Source of the DNA: Candidatus Nitrosopolaris nunavutensis
Lineage (GTDB): Archaea > Thermoproteota > Nitrososphaeria > Nitrososphaerales > Nitrososphaeraceae
Reading direction: 5' to 3'
DNA length: 11,756 nt
NCBI GenBank assembly: GCA_002501855.1
Contig: DAOM01000323.1
Location: forward strand, 1-11,756
This document shows positions 1 to 6,054 of the stretch, one piece after another (position 1 is the stretch's first letter; each line of letters starts with the position of its first letter). A program made the translations under genes and the position numbers. The notes beneath the pieces were generated by a model. It made no database searches. It was not told the origin of the DNA and worked only from the letters and a program-made list of their open reading frames with translations.

Positions 1-6
1 CTGTGA

Positions 7-798
7 GTTGAGCTACAAACTACGGCTAACCATACAATCTCAAATTCAACTGCTACTGCCACTAAAGAGGGATTACAAATTAATAAAGAAGTCAAATACT
101 TTGACAATGCTTCTGGCTACTTGGTATATCCCTCTCCCACTGCTACTAATGGCAATTCTAGTACCGCCGCTACAGGCAAGAAACTTCCAGCAGTAATTAT
201 GATTCATGAATTTTGGGGTATAAATGATAACATACGAAGCATGGCACGCACTCTTGCTAAGCAAGCAGGATATGTTGTATTGGCAGTGGATCTGTTTAAG
301 GGGCAATCAACCAACGATCCAAATCAAGCTTCGCAGTTAGTAAAATCAGTTAGAGATAACCCGCAAGAAGCTATTTCTAACCTACAAGCAGCCGTAAAAT
401 ATGTAAGTTCTCTTCCTTTTGTAGATAGTTCTAAAATAGCTTCTTTTGGTTGGTGTTTTGGCGGCGGGCAATCACTGCAACTAGCCTTGCATAGTGAACA
501 ACACCCTCTTGCCGCTACTATATTGTACTATGGAACTCCATTGGTTATAGATAAACAAGAACTCTCAAAGATAAAGTGGCCTGTGTTAGGAATATTTGGA
601 GACCATGACCAAGCTAATCCATTATCACTCATAAACGCATTCAAAGCAGCATTGGATGGCGAGGGTATTACAAATGAAATTCTCATATACAAGGGATTAG
701 GACATGCCTTTGCAAATCCTCCTGGAGCTAATTATGCTCCGCAACAAACTGCTGATGCGTGGCAAAAGACGTTGACATTCTTAAGCAAATATCTCTAA
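7..798 (+). CDS. Dienelactone hydrolase family protein, 5' end incomplete
   Basis: Alpha/beta-hydrolase of the dienelactone hydrolase family, which opens lactone or ester bonds through a Cys-His-Asp triad. Counting from the first in-frame start (TTG at 121), the sequence shows HEFWG at 29-33, the nucleophile elbow GWCFGGG with Cys112, GDHD with Asp163 (or Asp161), and GHAF with His195. Homology clearly begins upstream of TTG121: residues encoded at about 85-126 (EVKYFDNASGYLVYP) form the usual first strand, preceded by a Thr/Ser/Asn-rich linker typical of exported thaumarchaeal hydrolases. No ATG, GTG or TTG exists in this frame between the TGA at 4-6 and 121, so the gene is either cut by the window edge with an in-frame stop or frameshifted near its signal peptide. 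Family assignment is firm; substrate is unknown, and whether it is expressed is uncertain. Confidence 0.85.
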   Translation, partial: VELQTTANHTISNSTATATKEGLQINKEVKYFDNASGYLVYPSPTATNGNSSTAATGKKLPAVIMIHEFWGINDNIRSMARTLAKQAGYVVLAVDLFKGQSTNDPNQASQLVKSVRDNPQEAISNLQAAVKYVSSLPFVDSSKIASFGWCFGGGQSLQLALHSEQHPLAATILYYGTPLVIDKQELSKIKWPVLGIFGDHDQANPLSLINAFKAALDGEGITNEILIYKGLGHAFANPPGANYAPQQTADAWQKTLTFLSKYL

Positions 799-813
799 GT
801 CATTGAAGAAAAC

Positions 814-841
814 CTTTTTTTCTCTCCTCATTTCTTTTTTT
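814..841 (+). terminator. Poly-T terminator after the dienelactone hydrolase gene
   Basis: Two runs of seven to eight T residues separated by a pyrimidine-rich stretch start 16 bases after the hydrolase stop codon. Oligo-T tracts are the usual archaeal intrinsic termination signal. No stable hairpin precedes them. Confidence 0.55.
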
Positions 842-977
842 AGTTTAATTGTTCCATAAAACTCAGCTCGAGTCATCAATGCCAATATTTTATTATTTGA
901 CTTAGCTAAATTAATAAATAAAACTCTAAAAAACTCTCCATAACCTCTATAGTATTTTGTGGAAATGCCAGAGCTAG

Positions 978-1150
978 ATTCGTCGTGCGGAGGAAGGACG
1001 TGTCCGTGAGGATTTTCTTAGCGGAGTACGTAATGGTGTAAATGGTACACCCACTTTCTTTATCAATGGTGTTCGTTACGATGATTCTTGGGATTTAGAG
1101 ACTCTGTTGGGAACACTATTAAAAACGACACTATCAAAAATGTTAATAAG
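978..1150 (+). pseudogene. C-terminal remnant of a DsbA-like thiol oxidoreductase
   Basis: In the frame beginning after a TAG at 975-977 the translation contains [15 protein letters not shown] followed by [10 protein letters not shown]. This is the hallmark C-terminal part of DsbA/thioredoxin-fold oxidoreductases, including the cis-proline TPTFF loop. Only about 45 recognisable residues remain. The CxxC active-site half is absent, and upstream is AT-rich non-coding DNA. The frame runs on to 1379, but the residues beyond about 1150 are unlike the family and lie antisense to another pseudogene. I read this as a truncated relic rather than a gene; the plausible start codon inside it (TTG at 1107) would make a protein lacking the fold. 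Confidence 0.7.
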
Positions 1151-1172
1151 AATTAGTCAACCCTATTACTAC

Positions 1173-1600
1173 TCAGCAAATGAAGAGAACGTTACATTTC
1201 ATGGAGACCAGGCTCACTCCAAGCTGTCCCGCTATACTATCTGGATCAATTTCTTTAGACACAAACTTTATTGCGTTAGAAATGTGAATTCTCTGCAATC
1301 CATTTTCGGGAATGCGGAGTGTAGCTTGGGGAGGGAGGTACATGTTCTTTTCCATCACAATCACTACCGTAAATTATAAACTTGTTAACCTTTTTCTGGA
1401 TGCATAAGAGTAAGCTCTTGAACTATTTTAGAACCACAGAAAATCCAAGAACACTAGAGCATCCAGCAAACCAGCTGTATCATTTGTAAATTGCTGAATC
1501 GAAAATGGTTTGATACCGGTTGTTGTATTTCCAATTCCACGGTTATCGAATATAATAACCGTATGATTTGAGAAACAGGCTGATATTTCTAGCGATTAGT
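1173..1600 (-). pseudogene. Multiply frameshifted alpha/beta hydrolase
   Basis: Reading the minus strand downwards from about 1600 gives NHTVIIFDNRGIGNTTTG, then PFSIQQF, DTAGLLDAL and VLGFSV (the nucleophile elbow GFSxG, damaged by an apparent one-base loss near 1432-1440). After a frame change it continues KIVQELTLMHPEK, then in another frame [11 protein letters not shown] and GKEHVPPSP, then [10 protein letters not shown], and in a last frame [13 protein letters not shown]. This order matches the alpha/beta-hydrolase fold proteins with the GNTTTG and LMHPEKV motifs common in thaumarchaea. At least three frameshifts and missing N- and C-terminal parts (no oxyanion loop, no catalytic His) mark it as dead. 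A 63-residue open frame at 1173-1364 is a surviving piece of it, not an independent gene. Confidence 0.75.
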
Positions 1601-1781
1601 TGCGATCTCCTTCAAATTAGCAGAAGCTTTTAATTAACCATACAGGAAACGACAGTTCTCGTTAGTATTTTTTCAGCCGCTGACAAGACCGTTTCTGTCA
1701 TCTATATAATAGTATACTATGCCACCATAAGAGTCTCATTCCAGAAGTAGCAAAGTAATAAGAAGGAAGAATATGTGAAGG

Positions 1782-1910
1782 TGCGGGAGGTGGGATTTGA
1801 ACCCACGAACCCCTAAGAGATGAGGTACCTCAGTCAGGCTATAACATCTGAGCGTCGTGTCGACACATCTGTCTGATCTCACGCCGTTGACCGGGCTTGG
1901 CAACCCCCGC
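1782..1910 (-). tRNA. tRNA-Leu with an intron (anticodon GAG or CAG)
   Basis: On the minus strand the acceptor arm GCGGGGG pairs with CTCCCGC (one G-U), the D arm GCC...GGC carries the GGTCAA loop, a long variable arm (CTC-TTA-GGG) marks a class II tRNA, and the T arm is GTGGG-TTCAAAT-CCCAC with discriminator A. The arms and variable region match archaeal tRNA-Leu. The anticodon region is about 45 bases too long, so an archaeal splicing-endonuclease intron is inferred. Two readings are possible: loop CTGAGGT, anticodon GAG, intron about 1834-1875, with an A-C mismatch in the stem; or loop ATCAGAC, anticodon CAG, intron about 1826-1871, with a fully paired stem including one G-U. Neither gives a textbook bulge-helix-bulge. 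CC but not CCA is encoded at the 3' end. Confidence 0.88.
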
Positions 1911-2006
1911 ATCAGATCTATGGTGATATACCATTGTTAGACATTATCCTAGTTTTATAAGTATATTTTCAAGGCGGCTACTCTGATCATCAGTTCATTT
2001 TTTTCA

Positions 2007-2308
2007 TCATGTATTCATTGCTACAGTTAAAAGAACTCTTTCTGGATCTCGAAATGGAAATAAGGCATCCAGATTCACATAAGACTCATACTTTTCTGGA
2101 TCTACTAAGCCTATCCTTTTCGTCAGCCCAGCCGCTTTCGGATGACTAAGGCTTGCTAATTTCAGCCAATTCCGAACGAGGCTTTATTACTACTCCTCTC
2201 TTCTTTGTAATAGAGCCGTACGCATCAATTGGATTAATCTCAATAGCTAAGGTCTTCCTTTGGAAGCAGGTAGTCTGAATAGAAAAATACCTCGTATACT
2301 GGTGGCAT
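2007..2308 (-). pseudogene. Frameshifted conserved-looking protein of unknown function
   Basis: An ATG at 2308 opens MPPVYEVFFYSDYLLPKE, which then stops at 2240. A neighbouring frame takes over with TLAIEINPIDAYGSITKKR and VVIKPRSELAE, stopping at 2146-2148. The third frame completes ASLSHPKAAGLTKRIGLVDP, EKYESYVNLDALFPFRDPER and VLLTVAMNT, with TGA at 2007-2009. Joined, the pieces give one smooth, well-balanced polypeptide of about 100 residues, so I read it as a small gene with two frameshifts (near 2255 and 2160). I do not recognise the family. It lies directly downstream of the ilvD remnant on the same strand. Sequencing error is an alternative to decay, but the surrounding pseudogenes make decay more likely. 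Confidence 0.5.
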
Positions 2309-2382
2309 TTCTCACCCAATTTCTTCCATCATTCAGGAATTGAATTAACCTTTCATTTGATTATGTCATGCTATGTGTTAGA

Positions 2383-2778
2383 TCACATCAACGGAAGAGT
2401 TATGGCTCCTATCGAGGCTGAGCTCACTAATGAGGCGTATTTGGCAAGTATCCCTTTTGCATAATGTGGTTTTATTGGTCTCCATTTTCTCTTTCTTCTA
2501 TTTAACTCTGACTTTGATACCAACAGATCGATCTTCCCCTTTATTGTATCGATCATAATTTTATCACCATTCTTTACTAGCGCGATTGCTCCTCCGACCA
2601 TTGCTTCAGGTGTAATATGGCCAACCATAAATCCTTTAGTCGGCCCAGAGAACCTTCCGTCTGTAACCAATGCGACTTTTTCTCCTAATCATTGACCCAG
2701 CTGAGCAGCTGTTACAGAGAGCATTTCTCGCATTCCAGGACCTCCTTTTGGGCCTTCATATCTGATTACAACTATAGC
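2383..2778 (-). pseudogene. ilvD: C-terminal fragment of dihydroxy-acid dehydratase
   Basis: IlvD dehydrates dihydroxy-acids in valine, isoleucine and leucine synthesis. The minus strand reads [18 protein letters not shown], then TAAQLGQ, an in-frame TGA at about 2689, [49 protein letters not shown] and a normal family C-terminus ending [17 protein letters not shown]. About 130 of the usual 560 or so residues remain. The conserved Gly of the GQGLGEKVAL-like segment is replaced by the stop (one GGA to TGA change would do it). Upstream of VVIRYEGPK the frame continues into a Cys- and Ile-rich sequence unrelated to IlvD, so the 5' three-quarters, including the iron-sulfur cysteines, have been lost or replaced. 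Confidence 0.85.
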
Positions 2779-2965
2779 TAGGGGCAGCAAATACAAAATT
2801 TGTCGGTAGATGTTGAAACAAATGTTCTGAATGAGTTGGACAAAAAAAATACACAGACAAACCGCAATTATGATTGAACATCCTGAGTTAGGGATACAAC
2901 TTATCATTTGATGTTTTTAACATATAATCTCATGCTTATGACATGCGTGAAAGAAAAGTTCTCGG

Positions 2966-2998
2966 TGGAATAATATAAGCGGAGAACTGAGGTATTAA
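2966..2998 (+). pseudogene. C-terminal tail resembling the broken gene at 7347-7610
   Basis: The codons give WNNISGELRY followed by TAA. The same motif, WNNIIGEWRY plus stop, ends the broken reading frame at 7608-7610, and about 31 of 36 bases match between 2964-2999 and 7576-7611. It appears to be the last scrap of a paralogue; the bases just upstream (2940-2965) no longer read as that protein. Confidence 0.4.
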
Positions 2999-3024
2999 GA
3001 TGCTGTTAAGCTTGTGATATACAA

Positions 3025-3888
3025 TTGGGATACAAAAATAGGAATAAGAACAAGAAGGTTGCAGTAGTTACTGGTAGTTCGTCTGGTATAGGATTTGAAA
3101 CCTCCTTGTTGTTAGCAAAAAATGGATTTGATACCTATGCTACAATGCGTGACCTTGACAAATCCGGCAACATTTCAGATAGTGCCAATAAAAGCAAACT
3201 ACCATTACATATTATACAACTTGATGTAACTGACGATAAATCTGTTAAAGAAGCAATTCATAAGATCGTAAATGAACAAGAAAGAATAGATGTGTTGGTT
3301 AATAACGCAGGTTATGGATTGGTAGGACCATTAGAAGAGCTTTCGATTGAAGAATTTAAAGAACAATTTGAAACTAATGTATTTGGTGTTATCAGAGTAG
3401 TACAACATGTCATACCTATTATGAGAAAACAAGGACATGGCACAATAGTGAATGTCAGCTCTATAAACGGTAGGATAGGCTTTCCACTTACTTGTGCTTA
3501 CGTTAGTTCAAAGTTTGCTTTGGAAGGATTATCGGAATCTATGGCTTTTGAAATAGAACAATTTGGGATAAAGAGTATACTTATAGAACCTGGCTTAACA
3601 AAAACTAATTTTGACATTAATTTAAAAATAGGAAAAAGCGTATCTAGTAATCCTAATTCACCGTATGCAGAAATAACACAAAAGAGGGTTTCAGGATTTA
3701 AGCCTAGATTTGAAAACGGTTCTTCTGCAAAAGAAGTCGCAAAAGTCATCTTAAAAGCAGTTACATCAGAAAACCCACCAAAATTAAGGTATCTGGTAGG
3801 TGATGATGCTTTTAAGCTTATGGAAATAAGAGAAAATAGTTCTGACACAGAGTTTAGAAAATTAGTGATGAAAAGCGTCCTAAAATAA
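3025..3888 (+). CDS. Short-chain dehydrogenase/reductase (SDR), classical type
   Basis: NAD(P)-dependent oxidoreductase with a Rossmann fold, 287 residues. Visible motifs are TGSSSGIG at 16-23 (dinucleotide binding), LDVTD at 66-70, NNAG at 93-96, catalytic Asn118 (ETNVFG), Ser145/146 (VNVSS), and YVSSK giving Tyr159 and Lys163, followed by PG at 189-190. Arg42 in ATMRD after the second strand suggests NADP(H) preference. The form resembles the broad group of SDRs acting on keto or hydroxy groups of lipids and small carbonyls; the substrate cannot be told. The start is TTG at 3025, because TAA lies in frame at 3007-3009 and no ATG occurs before the fold begins. No clear ribosome binding site is seen. 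It is followed by a hairpin at 3912-3931 and stands alone on its strand. Confidence 0.93.
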   Translation: MGYKNRNKNKKVAVVTGSSSGIGFETSLLLAKNGFDTYATMRDLDKSGNISDSANKSKLPLHIIQLDVTDDKSVKEAIHKIVNEQERIDVLVNNAGYGLVGPLEELSIEEFKEQFETNVFGVIRVVQHVIPIMRKQGHGTIVNVSSINGRIGFPLTCAYVSSKFALEGLSESMAFEIEQFGIKSILIEPGLTKTNFDINLKIGKSVSSNPNSPYAEITQKRVSGFKPRFENGSSAKEVAKVILKAVTSENPPKLRYLVGDDAFKLMEIRENSSDTEFRKLVMKSVLK

Positions 3889-3911
3889 TAATAGTAAAAA
3901 CAATACAGTTG

Positions 3912-3931
3912 ATGGTCCAAGAAGGGACCAT
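3912..3931 (+). terminator. Hairpin after the SDR gene
   Basis: ATGGTCC and GGACCAT form a perfect 7-bp stem around the loop AAGAAG, 24 bases after the SDR stop codon. A role in ending or stabilising the transcript is inferred; no strong T run follows. Confidence 0.4.
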
Positions 3932-4013
3932 GTTAAAAGAAGATATATCGCATATAATCACGCGGCGATAATTAAGCCAACAAAGAGATACTTAAAAGCC
4001 AAAATGACCGTCT

Positions 4014-4052
4014 ACACAGATTCTATTATCCTTAGAATTAACTTATCTGTGT
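4014..4052. repeat. 8-bp inverted repeat with a 23-base spacer
   Basis: ACACAGAT at 4014-4021 and ATCTGTGT at 4045-4052 are perfect inverse complements. They lie about 70-110 bases before the amidohydrolase start codon and upstream of its A/T-rich promoter region (4076-4110), a position fitting a regulator site. No binding protein can be named. Confidence 0.3.
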
Positions 4053-4122
4053 TTATTGCTATGAGATAAAGGGGATATTTAATAACATATTATTCTCAAT
4101 AACATAATACAGTGTAACCTTC

Positions 4123-4917
4123 ATGATCATAGATTGCCATGTCCATCTCAACCAATACGGGTGTGCTACTAAGATTCCTTTAGAAGAGAGATTGCAATCA
4201 TTACTTGATACTATGGATAATTATGATGTTGATTACTCACTTATTCTTACATCCTATAAAGTTACTTCAGATAGGCCATCCACCTCCAAAATAATTGAAA
4301 TCACCAAAAAACACGATAACCTTGGCGTGGTTGCTGGTTTTTCAATAGATAATCATAGTGACGAAGACCTTCAGAATTGTAGAAGATGGTTCAAAAAGGG
4401 TTTCATTAAGGCGATAAAGCTCTACTGTGGCTACGAACACTACTATCCTTATGATAAGAGATACCAACGAGTGTATGATTTGTGTGTCGAATTTAATGCC
4501 CCAGTCATGATTCATACAGGAGATACTTTTCTAAAGGAGGGTAAACTCAGGTTTTCACATCCAATAAATATCGATGATGTTGCTGTTGATAACCCTGATC
4601 TAAAGATAGTTATGTGTCATCTAGGGAATCCATGGATTATAGACTGCCAAGAAGTATTATACAAGAACAAAAATGTTTACGCAGATATATCAGGATTGTT
4701 CTATGGCGATTTTACACCGGCCTCTGAAAAATATTTGGGAAAAAAGATAAAAGAGTTATTGAATTATGCAGGTGAACCACGGTACCTCTTATACGGAACA
4801 GATTGGCCAATTTCCGACATGGGCGTGTATTTCAATTTTTTCCAAAAGATCAAACTCAACTTCCAAGAAAGAGATCTTATAATGTTTAAGAATGCAAAGG
4901 TACTTTTCGCAATCTAA
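4123..4917 (+). CDS. Amidohydrolase family 2 (TIM-barrel metal-dependent hydrolase)
   Basis: Metal-dependent hydrolase or decarboxylase of the amidohydrolase_2 (ACMSD-like) group, 264 residues, cytoplasmic. The metal ligands are visible: HVH at residues 6-8, IHTGD with His131, MCHLG with His166 and GTDWP with Asp227; IKLY carries Lys99 at the end of a strand. Members hydrolyse amides or esters, or decarboxylate aromatic and related acids, so the exact reaction cannot be read from sequence. The ATG at 4123 is chosen because the metal motif begins at residue 6 as in the family. An A/T-rich promoter-like stretch lies at 4076-4084 and no Shine-Dalgarno site is seen. The frame stays open after the TAA for another 29 codons that look coding (see 4918-5007). 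Confidence 0.92.
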   Translation: MIIDCHVHLNQYGCATKIPLEERLQSLLDTMDNYDVDYSLILTSYKVTSDRPSTSKIIEITKKHDNLGVVAGFSIDNHSDEDLQNCRRWFKKGFIKAIKLYCGYEHYYPYDKRYQRVYDLCVEFNAPVMIHTGDTFLKEGKLRFSHPINIDDVAVDNPDLKIVMCHLGNPWIIDCQEVLYKNKNVYADISGLFYGDFTPASEKYLGKKIKELLNYAGEPRYLLYGTDWPISDMGVYFNFFQKIKLNFQERDLIMFKNAKVLFAI

Positions 4918-5007
4918 TGTCAATATGGTGATCCAGATTGTCAAAATTCACATGGTTCGTATCTCTATGCCAATTGGAAAGAAAAGATATGTGTATTATC
5001 AAATTAG
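4918..5007 (+). pseudogene. Cys/His-containing coding scrap in frame after the amidohydrolase stop
   Basis: Immediately after the TAA, in the same frame, lie codons for CQYGDPDCQNSHGSYLYANW and then KEK, ending at TAG. The pattern Cys-x6-Cys-x3-HGxYxYxxW recalls the short zinc-binding HGPYxY-type segments found in small archaeal and bacterial DNA-associated proteins. There is no start codon, so it is probably the N-terminal remnant of a lost small gene. The resemblance is from memory and weak. Confidence 0.3.
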
Positions 5008-5145
5008 TAAGACAGCGAGGGCAATAGAACTTAATTTCTCTTTCCAATCAATCTCGTTTCTTCATTTCCTGTCTGATTATTTGCAGCAACGAACCTAGCA
5101 TAAGGTTCACCAAATTTTGTCATTGATCATCATCTTGGTTTAACT

Positions 5146-5164
5146 CGATATTTTCATAATATCG
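5146..5164. terminator. Hairpin between convergent genes
   Basis: CGATATT and AATATCG form a perfect 7-bp stem with loop TTCAT. It lies between the plus-strand amidohydrolase and the minus-strand gene ending at 5206, where a two-way terminator would be expected; T residues are frequent on both sides. Confidence 0.35.
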
Positions 5165-5205
5165 CATATATGCAAATTAATGGTCTAGTATTGTGAGATG
5201 CATTG

Positions 5206-5733
5206 CTATCTTTTGAAGTCATTAACTTCCCTGTCTTTTAGTTGTGATTCTCTTATTTCTTGTTGCCAGGTATGAACAAGAGTAACGTCTACTTTTTTGG
5301 TTTCAGAGTCTCCTACAGAAGGAAACCTATTGTCTAAAATAAATGCATATGCATCACTTGCTGATGGTTTAAAGACATCATTGATTCTTGTCCCATGATT
5401 ACCATAATGTGTATTCAGATCCTGGTTAGTGGCATTACTTTTCCAAGCTGGAACGTATCTTCTACTAATTATCAAAACTCCAATTTCGCTATATGTATTC
5501 TTTACCTCTATATCAAAAGACAGCCTATAGTCAAACATAAGTATAAGATTTACACCAAAATACAGTATCTCATAACCATTAGAATCGCCAGGCGGTATAT
5601 TAAACTCATTGATATTTCTCATAACGTGTGGAAGAGCTTTCATGGTACTTGTATGTGGATATATAGCTGTGTCAGTATATAGGAATGTTTTAGGCGATAT
5701 AACGGAGAAAATAACAACGAAGTAGAACTTCAA
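5206..5733 (-). CDS. Putative exported or membrane-anchored protein of unknown function
   Basis: 175 residues from TTG at 5733. The N-terminus KFYFVVIFSVIS is hydrophobic, and the open frame continues upstream through IRSAIILALQ, so a longer signal peptide or anchor starting at a rarer codon (ATT or CTG) is likely. The body is rich in strand-forming residues: FNIPPGDSNGYEILYFGVN near 44-62, then FDIEVKNT, IGVLIISRRY, and close to the end AYAFILDNRF and KKVDVTLVHTW. The IPPGDSxGY opening and the late Y-x-FILDN element resemble extracytoplasmic beta-sandwich domains (pre-peptidase C-terminal or GOLD-like); that is inference, not a firm match. The last 20 residues are charged. No conserved catalytic residues are evident and no operon partner is present. 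Confidence 0.65.
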   Translation of the reverse strand: MKFYFVVIFSVISPKTFLYTDTAIYPHTSTMKALPHVMRNINEFNIPPGDSNGYEILYFGVNLILMFDYRLSFDIEVKNTYSEIGVLIISRRYVPAWKSNATNQDLNTHYGNHGTRINDVFKPSASDAYAFILDNRFPSVGDSETKKVDVTLVHTWQQEIRESQLKDREVNDFKR

Positions 5734-5832
5734 TTGTAATGCCAGAATAATTGCTGACCGGATCTATTGATACACAGTCCACCAGTTTTAGAATAGTTTT
5801 TCTGCAGCAGGATGCTTTAGACGAAATCGTTT

Positions 5833-5846
5833 AACCTAAATAGGTT
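5833..5846. repeat. Near-continuous palindrome AACCTA-AA-TAGGTT
   Basis: A perfect 6-bp inverted repeat with a two-base centre, followed by TTATTTTTA. It lies between the divergent 5206-5733 gene and the alpha/beta hydrolase at 6055. It could be an operator or a small terminator; nothing decides between them. Confidence 0.3.
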
Positions 5847-6018
5847 TATTTTTATCGTCCTTTACTTTCTTGCATGCTAAAACAAAGCCATGAAAAAGTA
5901 AATTTACAAACATTAGCACCACGCATCCAGGGCTTTGGTAATGTTCGTACTACTTTGTACATATTACCAATACTTTGGTGGCAGATACAAGAAAAGAACA
6001 GTTTTTATTGTTATAACA

Positions 6019-6030
6019 TTATTTATTAAT
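6019..6030 (+). promoter_or_regulatory. TATA-like box for the alpha/beta hydrolase
   Basis: TTATTTATTAAT ends 25 bases before the ATG at 6055, the spacing of an archaeal TATA box to a leaderless start. It argues that codons upstream of 6055, though open, are not translated. Confidence 0.45.
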
Positions 6031-6054
6031 CTGGATGGAACTTCAAGAGCTCAG

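Noticed and set aside
1173..1364. 63-codon minus-strand open frame as a separate small gene
   Set aside because: It overlaps, in one frame, the segments that continue the decayed alpha/beta hydrolase ([13 protein letters not shown] in frame; GKEHVPPSP and KWIAEN in the neighbouring frame).
1107..1379. 90-codon plus-strand open frame
   Set aside because: Its first 15 or so codons are the end of the DsbA-like remnant; the rest lies antisense to the alpha/beta-hydrolase pseudogene and does not look coding.
2689..2691. TGA recoded as glycine or another amino acid in ilvD
   Set aside because: TGA is used as the normal stop of the crcB and metalloprotease genes, and the ilvD fragment is truncated anyway, so a simple nonsense mutation is sufficient.
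3498..3920. 140-codon minus-strand open frame
   Set aside because: It lies almost wholly antisense to the intact SDR gene and lacks protein-like motifs.
5395..5682. 95-codon plus-strand open frame
   Set aside because: Shadow of the minus-strand exported-protein gene; Ile/Tyr-rich composition is what antisense AT-rich coding DNA produces.
5935..6054. 40-codon N-terminal extension of the alpha/beta hydrolase as a membrane anchor
   Set aside because: A TATA-like box lies inside it at the right distance from ATG 6055, and the family normally begins near HFQYMKVANVRVRY; an anchor is not excluded but is less likely.
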